Positions 12,199 through 21,545 of a DNA stretch of 64,000 nucleotides are shown here, piece by piece. Under the pieces are notes generated by a model. That model was given only the letters and a program-made list of their open reading frames with translations, was not told the DNA's origin and did no database searches. Location: contig DAHUYQ010000064.1 in the NCBI GenBank assembly GCA_027315115.1, positions 1 through 64,000 of the forward strand. The letters run 5' to 3'. A program made the position numbers and the translations under genes. Source of the DNA: Solirubrobacterales bacterium. GTDB taxonomy: Bacteria; Actinomycetota; Thermoleophilia; Solirubrobacterales; Solirubrobacteraceae. Position 1 is the stretch's first letter; every line of letters begins with the position of its first letter.

Positions 12199-13827
12199 AT
12201 GGCACACAAGGAGCTGAAGTACGACGCCGAGGCGCGCAAGGCGCTGGAGGCGGGCGTCGACGCCGTCGCCAACGCGGTGAAGGTCACGCTCGGCCCGAAG
12301 GGCCGCTACGTCGTGCTCGACAAGAAGTTCGGCGCGCCCACGATCACCAACGACGGCGTCACGATCGCGCGTGAGATCGAGGTCGAGGACGTCTTCGAGA
12401 ACCAGGGCGCCCAGCTCGTGCGCGAGGTCGCCACGGCGACCAACGACGTCGCGGGCGATGGCACCACGACGGCGACCGTGCTCGCGCAGGCGATCGTCAA
12501 GCAGGGCCTGAAGAACGTCGCGGCCGGCGCGAACCCGCTGGCGCTCAAGCGCGGCATCGAGAAGGCGGTCGAGCAGGTCGTCGCCAACATCGGCTCGCAG
12601 TCCAAGGAGGTCTCCGGCAAGGACCAGATCGCCCGCGTGGCGACCATCTCCGCCGGCGACGATGAGATCGGCGACGTGATCGCCGACGCGATCGAGAAGG
12701 TCGGCAAGGACGGCGTGGTCAACGTCGAGGAGGGCCAGACGTTCGGCATGGACCTCGAGTTCACCGAGGGCATGCAGTTCGACAAGGGCTACATCTCCCC
12801 GTACATGGTCACCGACCAGGATCGGATGGAGGCGGTGCTCGAGGACCCCTACATCCTGATCGCCAACCAGAAGATCGGCTCCGTGCGCGACATCCTGCCG
12901 GTGCTCGAGCAGGTGATCCAGAGCGGCAAGCCGCTGCTGATCATCGCTGAGGACGTCGAGGGCGAGTCGCTTGCGACCCTCGTGGTCAACAAGCTCCGCG
13001 GCACCTTCACCGGCGTCGCGGTCAAGGCCCCCGGCTTCGGCGACCGCCGCAAGCGGATGCTCGAGGACATCGCGATCCTCACCAAGGCCGAGGTGATCAC
13101 CGAGGAGATGGGCCTGAAGCTGGAGAACACGCAGGTCGGCCAGCTCGGCCGCGCTCGCCGCGTGGTCGTCGGCAAGGACACGACCACGGTCGTGGACGGC
13201 GCCGGCGATGCGGAAGCGATCAAGGGCCGCATCACCCAGATCAAGAACGAGATCGAGAACACCGACTCGGACTTCGATCGCGAAAAGCTCCAGGAGCGGC
13301 TTGCCAAGCTCTCCGGTGGAGTCGCCGTCGTGAAGGTCGGCGCCGCGACCGAGACCGAGATGAAGGAGAAGAAGCACCGCGTCGAGGACGCCCTGCAGGC
13401 GACCCGTGCGGCGCTGGAGGAGGGCATCGTGCCCGGCGGCGGCGTGGCGCTGCTGCAGGCCTCGACCAAGGTGACGGTCGATGAGCTGGCCGACGACGAG
13501 AAGACGGGCGCTCGCATCGTGCTGCGCGCGCTGGAGGAGCCGCTACGTCAGATCGCCGAGAACGCAGGGCTGGAGGGCTCGGTCGTCGTCAACGACGTCC
13601 GCAAGGCCAAGGCCGGCGAAGGGCTCAACGCCGCCACCAACGAGATCGTCGATCTCGTCGCGGCCGGCGTGATCGACCCGGCGATGGTGACGCGCTCGGC
13701 GCTGCAGAACGCGGCCTCGATCGCCAAGAACATCCTCACCACCGAGGCGATCGTCGCCGAGGTGCCCGAGAAGGAAGGCATGGGCGGCGGTGGCGGCGGC
13801 ATGCCCGACATGAGCGGGATGATGTAG
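12199..13827 (+). CDS. groEL: Chaperonin GroEL (60 kDa)
   Basis: 542-aa ATP-driven folding chaperonin, full length. Hallmarks: [34 protein letters not shown] (ATP site with catalytic Asp), the apical domain, and the hinge region [11 protein letters not shown]. The C terminus is a Gly-rich tail ending [10 protein letters not shown], the GGM type of housekeeping GroELs rather than the His-rich actinobacterial GroEL1. The frame is open far upstream, but ATG 12199 has a strong AAGGAGA site and the standard MAHKELKYD start. Confidence 0.98.
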   Translation: MAHKELKYDAEARKALEAGVDAVANAVKVTLGPKGRYVVLDKKFGAPTITNDGVTIAREIEVEDVFENQGAQLVREVATATNDVAGDGTTTATVLAQAIVKQGLKNVAAGANPLALKRGIEKAVEQVVANIGSQSKEVSGKDQIARVATISAGDDEIGDVIADAIEKVGKDGVVNVEEGQTFGMDLEFTEGMQFDKGYISPYMVTDQDRMEAVLEDPYILIANQKIGSVRDILPVLEQVIQSGKPLLIIAEDVEGESLATLVVNKLRGTFTGVAVKAPGFGDRRKRMLEDIAILTKAEVITEEMGLKLENTQVGQLGRARRVVVGKDTTTVVDGAGDAEAIKGRITQIKNEIENTDSDFDREKLQERLAKLSGGVAVVKVGAATETEMKEKKHRVEDALQATRAALEEGIVPGGGVALLQASTKVTVDELADDEKTGARIVLRALEEPLRQIAENAGLEGSVVVNDVRKAKAGEGLNAATNEIVDLVAAGVIDPAMVTRSALQNAASIAKNILTTEAIVAEVPEKEGMGGGGGGMPDMSGMM

Positions 13828-13868
13828 TCAGAGCGATCTGACTTCGCGTCCCTGGGACGCACCGTCGA

Positions 13869-13904
13869 GGGGGCCCGGCAGCGATGTCGGGCCCCCTTTT
13901 CTTT
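13869..13904 (+). terminator. Rho-independent terminator of groESL
   Basis: GGGGGCCCG pairs with CGGGCCCCC across a ten-base loop and is followed by TTTTCTTT. This is the clearest intrinsic terminator in the window. It lies 41 bases after groEL and just before the convergent citrate synthase stop. Confidence 0.92.
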
Positions 13905-13909
13905 GTGGC

Positions 13910-15058
13910 TCAGGACACCGCGCTGAGCGGACGGGGCGGCTCTCCCACGTACTTCGCGGTGGGGCGGATCAGCCTTTTCTCGCGCTTCTGCTCGAGGATG
14001 TGGGCCGACCAGCCGGCGACGCGGGCGCACGTGAACATCGAGGTGAACAGCTCCGCCGGCACTTCGGCCAGATCCAGGATCACCGCGGACCAGAACTCGA
14101 CGTTGGTGGCCAGGACGCGGTCCGGGCGACGGGCCTGGAGCTCTGCCAGGGCGGCATTCTCCAGCGCCTCGGCGGTCTGGAAGCGGGGCGAGCCGAGCTC
14201 GCGGCAGGTGCGGCGCAGCACGCGCGCGCGGGGGTCTTCGGCGCGGTAGACGCGGTGCCCGAAGCCCATCAGCCGCTCGCCGCGGTCGAGCGCTTTCTTG
14301 ACCCAGCCCTCGGCGTCGCCGGTCGCTTCCACTTCGTCGATCATCTTCAGCACGCGCGAGGGGGCGCCGCCATGCAGCGGGCCGGACAGCGCGCCGACAG
14401 CGGATGAGAGCGCGGCCGCGCAGTCGGCGCCGGTCGAGGCGACGACCCTCGCGGTGAAGGTGGAGGCGTTCATGCCGTGCTCGGCGGCGGAGATCCAGTA
14501 GGCGTCGATCGCGCGCACGTGATCCGGGTTGGCCTCGCCGCGCCAGCGGAGCAGGAAACGCTCGGGAATCGATTTGGCCTTGTCGATCTCCTCCTGCGGG
14601 ACGGGCGGCTGTCCGCCGCCCCGCGCCGACTGCGCCACGAAGGAGAGCGCCATCACCGACGCGCGCGCGAGGTCCGCGCGGGCCTGCTCGTCGCTGATGT
14701 CGATCACCTGTCCAAAGCCCCACTCCGGCGCCAGCATCGCCAGCGCCGACTGCACGTCCACGCGCGGGTCGCCCGAGCGGACCGTGAGCGGATGCGGTTG
14801 CGCCGGCGGCAGCCCGGGCTCCAGGGTGCCGTCGACGAGCAGGCCCCAGACCTTCTCGTATCCGACTTTGCCCACCAGCTCCTCGATGTCAACCCCGCGG
14901 TAGCGCAGTGAGCCGCCGGCCCTGTCGGGCTCGGCGATCTGCGTCGCGAAGGCGACCACGCCCTCAAGGCCCGACTGCACCTCAGGATGCTCTGCGGCGG
15001 GAGGGGAGGAGCTTGCGACTATCGGGGGTTGCTGCGGAGGGGATTGAACCTCGCTCAT
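13910..15058 (-). CDS. Citrate synthase family enzyme
   Basis: 382-aa enzyme condensing acetyl-CoA with oxaloacetate (TCA cycle entry). Catalytic segments are seen: GPLHGGAPSRV (first His), GFGHRVYRAEDPRA (second His) and TNVEFWSAVIL, where Glu stands at the usual Asp position. This Glu variant and the ending SMFTCARVAGWSAHILEQKR are shared by the actinobacterial citrate synthase 2/methylcitrate synthase group, so activity with propionyl-CoA is possible. The N-terminal 30 residues are Pro/Ser/Gln-rich. ATG 15058 begins the conserved protein; the open frame further upstream is not supported. Confidence 0.9.
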   Translation of the reverse strand: MSEVQSPPQQPPIVASSSPPAAEHPEVQSGLEGVVAFATQIAEPDRAGGSLRYRGVDIEELVGKVGYEKVWGLLVDGTLEPGLPPAQPHPLTVRSGDPRVDVQSALAMLAPEWGFGQVIDISDEQARADLARASVMALSFVAQSARGGGQPPVPQEEIDKAKSIPERFLLRWRGEANPDHVRAIDAYWISAAEHGMNASTFTARVVASTGADCAAALSSAVGALSGPLHGGAPSRVLKMIDEVEATGDAEGWVKKALDRGERLMGFGHRVYRAEDPRARVLRRTCRELGSPRFQTAEALENAALAELQARRPDRVLATNVEFWSAVILDLAEVPAELFTSMFTCARVAGWSAHILEQKREKRLIRPTAKYVGEPPRPLSAVS

Positions 15059-15254
15059 TGGACTCGCTTTCTGGGCTGATGGCCGGGTAGGGAGTCGGTC
15101 CCGCTGGGTCTCAGTCTGAACCGACCCGGCTGCCTTGTGGGCAGGCGCATATCGTCGCAAGAACCGGGACGATAGGCTCCGCCCCGTCCAGCCGCGCGCT
15201 CGCGCTCGCAGGCACAGCCGATCGCCGCGGCATCGCGTCCTTGAGGAGGATCTG

Positions 15255-16682
15255 GTGGCTGACGGCGATCTGATGTTCAAGCCGGCGCTGGAGCTGGCGC
15301 AGATGGTGCGAGCCGGGCAGTGCACGGCGCGCGAGCTCGTGGAAGCGTCGCTGCGGCGCATAGCGGAGCTCAACCCGCGGATCAACGCCTTCGTCGAGAT
15401 CGACGACGAGCGCGCGCTGGCGGCGGCCGACCAGATCGCGCCGGGGGACGAGCGGCCCTTCGCCGGCGTGCCGATCGCGATCAAGGACAACCGGCCGGTG
15501 CAGGGGCTCCGCTGGAGCTTCGGCTGCAAGCTGATGGCAGAGCACGTCGCCGTCTACGACCACTCGCTCGTGCGCCGCCTGCGCGACGCCGGCTTCGTGA
15601 TCGTGGGCACCACGACGATGCCCGAGTACGGGATCCTGCCGACCTCCGAGGCGAGCATCTTCGGCCCCACCCACAATCCGTGGGACCTGGAGCGCTCCTC
15701 CGGCGGCTCCTCCGGCGGCGCGGCGGCGGCCGTGGCGTCCGGGATGCTGCCGATCGCGCATGGCAACGACGGTGGCGGATCGATCCGCATCCCCGCCGCC
15801 TGCTGCGGTCTGGTGGGGCTCAAGCCCCAGCGGGGGCGCATCTCCAGCGCGCCGGAACTCGGGGACTCGATGCTGGGCATCGACGGGGTGCTGGCGCGCA
15901 ACGTCTCCGATACCGCGGCCGCGCTCGATGTGCTCGCCGGATACGAGGTCGGCGACGCGACCTGGGCGCCGCCGCCCGGCGAGCCGTTCTCGCGGGCTGC
16001 CGCGCGCGACCCCGAGCCGATGCGAATCGCCTTCACGACGCTGCCACCGGTGCCGGACGCGGTGGTCGACCCTGCGTGCGCGCGGGCGGTCGCCGAGGCC
16101 GCAGAGCTGCTGCGCTCGCTCGGACACGAGGTGCAGGAGGTCGATCCGCCGTGGCAGGTCGAGGGTCTGACCGAGCTGTTCGGGTCGGTCTTCTGCGTCC
16201 ATATCGCGCTCTCGATCGCCTTCTCGGCCTCGGTGGCCGGCCGCGAGGCGTCCTCGAGCGAGATGGAGCCGCTGAGCTGGGCGATCTACTCGATGGTGCG
16301 GGGGCTCGGCGCGGTGGAAGGGCTTGCGGCCACCACGCAGCTACAGGCCTTCGCGCGCGGGCTGATCTCCTTCCTTGAGCCCTACGACGCTCTGCTCACG
16401 CCGGCGCTGGCCGAGCGCCCGCTGCCGCTTGGCACGCTCGACGCCTGCTCACCGCAGCCGATGGAGACATTCACGCGCTCCGGGCTGTTCACGCCGTTCA
16501 CCCCCGTCTTCAACGCGACCGGGCAGCCGGGGATCTCGCTGCCGCTCTTCCAGGGCGACGACGGCCTGCCGCTCGGCGTCCAGCTCGTGTCAAGGCCGGC
16601 GGAGGAGGGGCGGCTGCTCGCGCTCGCGGCCCAGATCGAGGCGGCGCGGCCGTGGCACGACCGGCGGCCGCCTGTGAGCTGA
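15255..16682 (+). CDS. Amidase-signature family hydrolase
   Basis: 475-aa amide hydrolase. The Ser-cisSer-Lys triad is visible: Lys in GVPIAIKDN (about residue 77), and the Gly/Ser-rich signature RSSGGSSGGAAAAVASGM with the catalytic serines, followed by GNDGGGSIRIPAACCGLVG. The substrate is not predictable; the family includes acetamidases, aryl-amidases and the GatA subunit, but no gatB/C neighbours are present. GTG 15255 was chosen because GAGGAGGA lies at 15243-15250; ATG 15273 is an alternative. Convergent with the NAD(P)-binding gene. Confidence 0.9.
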   Translation: MADGDLMFKPALELAQMVRAGQCTARELVEASLRRIAELNPRINAFVEIDDERALAAADQIAPGDERPFAGVPIAIKDNRPVQGLRWSFGCKLMAEHVAVYDHSLVRRLRDAGFVIVGTTTMPEYGILPTSEASIFGPTHNPWDLERSSGGSSGGAAAAVASGMLPIAHGNDGGGSIRIPAACCGLVGLKPQRGRISSAPELGDSMLGIDGVLARNVSDTAAALDVLAGYEVGDATWAPPPGEPFSRAAARDPEPMRIAFTTLPPVPDAVVDPACARAVAEAAELLRSLGHEVQEVDPPWQVEGLTELFGSVFCVHIALSIAFSASVAGREASSSEMEPLSWAIYSMVRGLGAVEGLAATTQLQAFARGLISFLEPYDALLTPALAERPLPLGTLDACSPQPMETFTRSGLFTPFTPVFNATGQPGISLPLFQGDDGLPLGVQLVSRPAEEGRLLALAAQIEAARPWHDRRPPVS

Positions 16683-16724
16683 GGCTCAGCCGCGGCGCGT
16701 GGGCCGCCGCGGGCGGCGTGCGGC

Positions 16725-16788
16725 GGCGTTCAGGCGGCGTTCAGGCGGCGCCCAGCGGCGTTCAGGCGGCGTTCAGGCGGCGCCCAGC
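16725..16788. repeat. Two exact 32-bp tandem copies
   Basis: A 32-base unit beginning GGCGTTCAGGCGGCGTTCAG occurs twice without change (16725-16756 and 16757-16788), itself built of 11-base subunits. The second copy contains the stop codon and last codons of the minus-strand gene, so the duplication repeats that gene's 3' end. Confidence 0.9.
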
Positions 16789-17729
16789 ACCGCCTCCATG
16801 CGCTGGGGCGCCACACCCAGCGCCTGCGCGTCCGCCGAGCCGCGGGGCGCGAGCATCGGCACCTGCATCAGCTCTGCCTCGTCCCAGGTGACCGGGGCGC
16901 TCGGGCCGAGCGCGCGCTCCAGCATCCGCAGCGCTCTGCTCGCCAGGGCGCTCGGCACGTGCAGAAGCCTCTGGCGGCGCCCCAGCGACCTGAGCACCAC
17001 CCGGATCGTCTCGTCGTGGCTGAGCGTCTGCGGGCCAGCGAGCTCGAAGCGGAGCTGCCGCGGGGCCGCGGGGGCCCTGCTGCCGATCTCGCTCCCGGCG
17101 GCGTCCGGCGGGCATTCGCCGCGCAGCGCGGCGTCCGGCGGGTGTTCGCCGCGCAGCGCGGCCGCCACGCAGTCGGCGACGTCCTGCGCCCAGATCGGCT
17201 GGAAGGCGGCCCTGCCGCTGCCCGGGACGGGCGTGAGGCCAAGCAGCGAGACCCGCTCCAGCAGCGTCAGCCAGTGGTCGCCAGGCGCGTAGACGAGCGA
17301 TGGCGCGAAGACGACGCAGTCGATGCCCGCGTCCATCACCGCGCGCTCGGCGAGCGCCTTGGCACGGAAGAAGCGGCAGCGGTGGTGGGGGCTCGCGCCG
17401 AGCGCCGAGAAGAACAGGAAACGCCGCACGCCCGACTGACGGGCGGCCTGCACCATCCGCCAGGTCGCGATCGCGTTGAGCTCCTCGATCGAGCCCTGCG
17501 GCTGGTCCCTGATCGCGGCTGCCAGATGCACGACCGTGTCCACGCCGCGCATCGCGTTGCGGAAGGAGGGCGGGTCGGCGAGATCGCCGAGCGCGATCTG
17601 GACTCGCACCCGCTGGGCGCCGAGACGGCGAGGGTCGCGCACCAGGCAGCGTACCTCCGCGCCCTGGGCGAGCAGGCGCGTGAGCAGTGCGGACCCCACC
17701 TGGCCGGTTGCGCCGGTCAGTAGCAACAT
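16773..17729 (-). CDS. NAD(P)-binding, NmrA/NDUFA9-like protein
   Basis: 318-aa atypical short-chain dehydrogenase. The Rossmann dinucleotide motif LLTGATGQVGSALLTRLL opens the protein, followed by VRCLVRDPRRL and the GDLADPPSF and VVHLAAA elements found in NmrA-like and complex-I NDUFA9-like proteins. A YxxxK active-site pair is not obvious (FFRAKALAE replaces it), so it may bind NAD(P) without oxidoreductase activity. A short duplication (GEHPPDAALRGECPPDAA) is encoded by the tandem repeat at 17101-17160. ATG 17729 has a TAGGTT hexamer six bases upstream. Confidence 0.85.
   Translation of the reverse strand: MLLLTGATGQVGSALLTRLLAQGAEVRCLVRDPRRLGAQRVRVQIALGDLADPPSFRNAMRGVDTVVHLAAAIRDQPQGSIEELNAIATWRMVQAARQSGVRRFLFFSALGASPHHRCRFFRAKALAERAVMDAGIDCVVFAPSLVYAPGDHWLTLLERVSLLGLTPVPGSGRAAFQPIWAQDVADCVAAALRGEHPPDAALRGECPPDAAGSEIGSRAPAAPRQLRFELAGPQTLSHDETIRVVLRSLGRRQRLLHVPSALASRALRMLERALGPSAPVTWDEAELMQVPMLAPRGSADAQALGVAPQRMEAVLGAA
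17101..17160. repeat. 30-bp tandem duplication inside NmrA-like gene
   Basis: Two 30-base copies differing at two positions. They encode a repeated ten-residue block of the GEHPPDAALR type and keep the frame open. Confidence 0.85.
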
Positions 17730-17735
17730 GAGATC

Positions 17736-17741
17736 AACCTA
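17736..17741 (-). promoter_or_regulatory. Candidate -10 hexamer, NmrA-like gene
   Basis: TAGGTT on the minus strand, six bases before ATG 17729, with no Shine-Dalgarno sequence. Confidence 0.35.
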
Positions 17742-17915
17742 CCGGAGCCTTGCTCTTGCGTCACGGCTCGATAGGATCGGCCTTCGGCCGCCGAGGCGCG
17801 GGGAGGCACCCCGGCACCGCACGCGGGACCGGCGCTGCGCCGCGCCCCTTAGAATGAGCTTCTCCCCCCAAGAGAAGCCGACGACGAACTGAGATAGGAA
17901 CCAGGGAACAACCGT

Positions 17916-18182
17916 ATGGCCTACGTGATAGCTGAGCCTTGCATCGGCACGAAGGACAACTCCTGTGTCGAGGTCTGCCCCGTTGACTGCATCCATCCGA
18001 CTCCCGATGAGCCCGGCTACGACCCCGCCGAACAGCTCTACATCGACCCGGAGGAGTGCATCGACTGCGATGCCTGCGTGGAGGCATGCCCGGTCGACGC
18101 CTGCTTCGCGGAGGATCAGCTCCCCGACGAGTGGCAGAAGTTCGCGCAGATCAACGCCGAGTACTTCGCGACGAGCAAGTAG
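17916..18182 (+). CDS. fdxA: Seven-iron ferredoxin FdxA
   Basis: 88-aa electron carrier with one [3Fe-4S] and one [4Fe-4S] cluster. The first cluster site is CIGTKDNSCVEVCPVDCIH, which has the actinobacterial spacing with no cysteine at the usual second position; the second is CIDCDACVEACPVDACF. The length and the acidic tail (AINAEYF-like) match FdxA of actinobacteria, a cytosolic donor to P450s and other oxidoreductases. An AGGGA site lies about nine bases before ATG 17916. Confidence 0.95.
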   Translation: MAYVIAEPCIGTKDNSCVEVCPVDCIHPTPDEPGYDPAEQLYIDPEECIDCDACVEACPVDACFAEDQLPDEWQKFAQINAEYFATSK

Positions 18183-18302
18183 ACGGCCGATAGCCGGCGC
18201 GAGGCGCGGCCGGTAGCCGGCGCGAGCGGCGTGTCCGCTCGCTCGTTCGCGTGCCGAGCGGCCCGCGCGCGGGCCGCGGGCCGCGGGCCGGGCGCAGAGA
18301 TG

Positions 18303-19796
18303 TCAGTCGGCGGGCCCTGAGCTCGCCGGCGAGAGGACGCCTTCGAGCTCGCGCAGCGTCTGCAGGAAGATCTCGATGCCGCTGAGCAGCAGCGCCCGGG
18401 TGATCACCAGCGGCGGCAGGAAACGGGCCACGTTGCGGTAGTGGCCGCCGACCTCGATGATCAGACCGCGCTCGCAGCAGGCCCTGCGCAGGCTGCCGGC
18501 AAGCTGCGGCCAGGGCGTCCTGGCCTCGCGGTCGCTGACCAGCTCGATCCCGATCATCAGCCCCCGCCCGCGAACCTCGCCGATGCTCGGCATTCCGGCC
18601 GCCGCCTCGCGCAGGACCGAGAGCGCGAGCTCTCCCAGGCGCTCGGCATGGGCGACCAGGTCGGTCCGCTCCATGAAGTCGATCGCGGCCGACCCGGCGG
18701 CCATCGCGACCTGGTGCCCGCGGAAGGTGCCGATGTGGGACCCGGGGCCCCAGGTGTCCAGCGACGAGTCGTAGGCGATGCATGAGAGCGGGAAGCCGAC
18801 GCCGCCCAGCGCCTTGGACATAGTGATCACGTCGGGGACGATCTCGTCGTGTTCGCAGGCGAACATGCGGCCGGTGCGGCCGAAGCCCGCCTGGATTTCG
18901 TCGACGATCAGCGGCACGTCCTGCTCGCTGGTGATCCGGCGCAGCTCCGTCATGTAGCCGGCCGGTGGGACGATCGTGCCGCCCTCCCCCTGGATCGGCT
19001 CGATGATCACCGCGGCGGGCTTGGGGATGCCGCTGTGGGGGTCCTTGAGGCTGGTCTCCACCAGCTTCGCGCACGCCAGGCCGCAGCCGTCGGGCCGCAG
19101 ACCCAGCGGGCAGCGGTAGCAGTACGGGTAGGGCATGAAGTGCACCGGGCTGCTGAGCGGTCCGCCGCAGTCGACGTCGCTGGTCACCGCCAGCGCTTCG
19201 GAGGTCATGCCGTGGTAGGAGCCCTGGAAGGCGATCACCGGCGTGCGGCCCGTGTGGGCGCGGGTGAGCTTGAGCGCCGACTCGACCGCGTCGGAGCCGG
19301 TCGGCCCGCCGAAGTGGAAGCGGGCGGTGTCGCGCAGGCGGCCGGGCAGCAGCCGCTTGAGCTTGCCCATCAGGTCCAGCTTGGTCCTGGTGGGGAAGTC
19401 CAGCGCATGCACGAGCTTGCGCTGCTGCGCGGCGGCGGCGGCCAGCACGTCCGGGTTGCCGTGGCCGACGTTCAGCACGCCGGCGCCGCCGAAGAAGTCC
19501 AGGAAGGTGTTGCCGTCGGCGTCCTTCATCGTGGCGCCGAAGCCTTCCTCGATCGCGATCGGCACGCTGCGCGGGTAGGAGCGCGCGTTGCTCTCCAGTT
19601 CGGCCTGGCGCTGCAGCAGCTCGCTGGAGCGCGGTCCCGGCACCTCGCCGGCGATCGAGGGCGCGGGATCGAAGTGCAGGCCCGCGAGCTCCGCTTCGGA
19701 CGCGGAGGAGGAGGCGGACGCCGCGGGTGCGGACGTGGCCGACGCCGACGCGGGCTGCGACGCCGACGCGGGCTGCGTGTTCTCGGCCGTGCTCAC
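18303..19796 (-). CDS. Class III PLP-dependent aminotransferase
   Basis: 497-aa aminotransferase of the acetylornithine/diaminobutyrate/GABA superfamily. Seen: GFGATMKDADGNTFLDFFGG, cofactor phosphate site GGPTGSDAVESALKL, VDEIQAGFGRTG, and the PLP lysine in DVITMSKALGG. A Cys-rich insert YCYRCPLGLRPDGCGLACAK resembles a subgroup annotated as diaminobutyrate-2-oxoglutarate transaminases; the substrate remains open. The first 35 residues are a Ser/Ala-rich disordered tail. GTG 19796 overlaps the lysS stop by four bases, so it is coupled to lysS. Confidence 0.88.
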   Translation of the reverse strand: MSTAENTQPASASQPASASATSAPAASASSSASEAELAGLHFDPAPSIAGEVPGPRSSELLQRQAELESNARSYPRSVPIAIEEGFGATMKDADGNTFLDFFGGAGVLNVGHGNPDVLAAAAAQQRKLVHALDFPTRTKLDLMGKLKRLLPGRLRDTARFHFGGPTGSDAVESALKLTRAHTGRTPVIAFQGSYHGMTSEALAVTSDVDCGGPLSSPVHFMPYPYCYRCPLGLRPDGCGLACAKLVETSLKDPHSGIPKPAAVIIEPIQGEGGTIVPPAGYMTELRRITSEQDVPLIVDEIQAGFGRTGRMFACEHDEIVPDVITMSKALGGVGFPLSCIAYDSSLDTWGPGSHIGTFRGHQVAMAAGSAAIDFMERTDLVAHAERLGELALSVLREAAAGMPSIGEVRGRGLMIGIELVSDREARTPWPQLAGSLRRACCERGLIIEVGGHYRNVARFLPPLVITRALLLSGIEIFLQTLRELEGVLSPASSGPAD

Positions 19797-21322
19797 CGTA
19801 GCTCCTTCATGGTCGGGAAGGGCAGCACCTCACGCAGCGTCTCGCGTCCGCTGAGGATCATGATCAGACGGTCGACGCCCATGCCGCCGCTGGCGGACGG
19901 CGCCAGCCCGTACTCCAGCGAGCGCACGTACTCCTCGTCGTGCGGGTGGGCCTCGTCGGCCTCGTCCCCGCGTCCGCGCCGCTGCTCGACGAAGCGCTGG
20001 TGCTGCTCGACGGGGTCGGTCAGCTCGCTGTCGCCGCTGACGAGCTCGATCCCGCCGATCACGGCGTCGAAGTGCTCGGCGAGCTGCGGGTGCTGCGCGT
20101 GGCGCTTGGTGATCACGAACGGCTCGACGGGGAAGTCGAAGACGATCGTGGGGGCGACGATCGTCTGCTCCACGAGCTTGGTGTAGATCGTGTGGACCGC
20201 CTGCGCCCAGGTCGCATCCGGGTGGATCTTCTCGTCGTGCTCGCGCAGCAGCCCGATCAGGCGCTCGCGGTCGCTGGCCAGGATGTCCACGCCGGTGACG
20301 CGCATCACCTCCTCCTGCATGGTGGTGTGCTTCCAGACCGCCAGGTCGATCTCCTGCCCGCCGCGCATCACCTTGGTGGTGCCAAGCACCCTGCGGGCGA
20401 CGTCCGCGACCATCTCTTCGGTCAGGCTCGCGACGCCCCTGTAGTCGGCGAAGCTCTGCAGCCACTCGAGCATCGTGAACTCGGGGCTGTGCCGGTAGGA
20501 GATGCCCTCGTTGCGGAAGCACTTGCCGAGGTCGTAGACGTTCTCCAAGCCGCCGATCAGGCACCGGTTGAGGTAGAGCTCGACGGAGATGCGCAGCGAG
20601 AGCTCGCTGTCCAGGGCGTTGTGATGGGTCACGAACGGCCGCGCGGAGGCGCCGCCGGCCAGGCTCTGCAGCACCGGCGTTTCGACCTCGATGAAGCCGT
20701 GCTCGCCGAGGAACGCGCGTAGCGCCTCCACGATCCTGGTGCGCAGCAGGAAGAGGTCGCGCGTGGCCTGGTTGGCCATCAGGTCGAGCTCGCGGTAGCG
20801 GTGCCGGGTGCCTGCGTCCTCCACGCCGTGGTAGCGGGCCGGAGGCGTGCGCAGCGCCTTGGTCAGCAGCGTCAGCTCTCGCACGCTGAGCGCGAGCTGC
20901 CCGCGCTGGGTGACGTAGAGGCACCCGGACACCGTGACGATGTCTCCGATGTCGAGATCGAGCGTGCGGGCGTAGGCGTCCTCGCCGAGCGTCTCGTGCG
21001 CCGCGTAGAGCTGGATCTCGCCGGAGCCGTCCTGCAGGTCCAGGAAGGTCTTCTTGCCGTGCCCGCGCCGGCCGACCACGCGTCCGGCGACGGTGTAGGG
21101 CAGATCCTCATGCTCGCCCGGGCTCAGCCGCGCAGGGTCGTGCGCGGCGGATATCGCCTGCACGGGCGTGCGCTGCCGCACCTCGGCGTAGGGGAACGGC
21201 TCGACGCCTTCGTCGCGCAGCCGCTGCATCTTGGCAAGCCGTTCGTTGGTGCCCGCCAGCAGCTCGTCCTCGCTGGGGAGCTCTGGGTGAAGGCTGTCTG
21301 TGTCTGCTGATGTGCCTGACAT
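19793..21322 (-). CDS. lysS: Lysyl-tRNA synthetase, class II
   Basis: 509-aa enzyme charging tRNA-Lys. It has an N-terminal OB anticodon-binding fold (VAGRVVGRRGHGKKTFLDLQ), class II motif 2 (FRNEGISYRHSPEFTMLEW) and motif 3 (GMGVDRLIMIL). The C-terminal ERLLxGL-type segment DEEYVRSLEYGLAPSASGG is standard. ATG 21322 begins the conserved protein, although the frame stays open upstream. A CATCTT hexamer seven bases before it fits the leaderless pattern. Operon with the downstream aminotransferase through a GTGA overlap. Confidence 0.96.
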   Translation of the reverse strand: MSGTSADTDSLHPELPSEDELLAGTNERLAKMQRLRDEGVEPFPYAEVRQRTPVQAISAAHDPARLSPGEHEDLPYTVAGRVVGRRGHGKKTFLDLQDGSGEIQLYAAHETLGEDAYARTLDLDIGDIVTVSGCLYVTQRGQLALSVRELTLLTKALRTPPARYHGVEDAGTRHRYRELDLMANQATRDLFLLRTRIVEALRAFLGEHGFIEVETPVLQSLAGGASARPFVTHHNALDSELSLRISVELYLNRCLIGGLENVYDLGKCFRNEGISYRHSPEFTMLEWLQSFADYRGVASLTEEMVADVARRVLGTTKVMRGGQEIDLAVWKHTTMQEEVMRVTGVDILASDRERLIGLLREHDEKIHPDATWAQAVHTIYTKLVEQTIVAPTIVFDFPVEPFVITKRHAQHPQLAEHFDAVIGGIELVSGDSELTDPVEQHQRFVEQRRGRGDEADEAHPHDEEYVRSLEYGLAPSASGGMGVDRLIMILSGRETLREVLPFPTMKELR

Positions 21323-21545
21323 TTCAATGAAGATGATCGGTCGCTTCCTGGATTTCTTTGCCGCCGGCGGACCGGCGCGTACTCTCGTGAGTCGGCGTCC
21401 CATTTGCAAGTTTGGCGGCAAGCCTGCAATTTCGGGAGCCGGGCGCGAGGGCTCCGTCTGGAGCCTGCCGGTCATGCGTGTTTCCGTCTGACCGGCCGCG
21501 AGTCGCGCGCCCTCGCGGTTGGGGCGGGGATGCGCGCGTGGCCGC

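Noticed and set aside
18183-18302. Gene in the GC-rich gap after fdxA
   Set aside because: Contains only short GCCGGCGCGAG-type repeats and no frame with credible composition or start signal.
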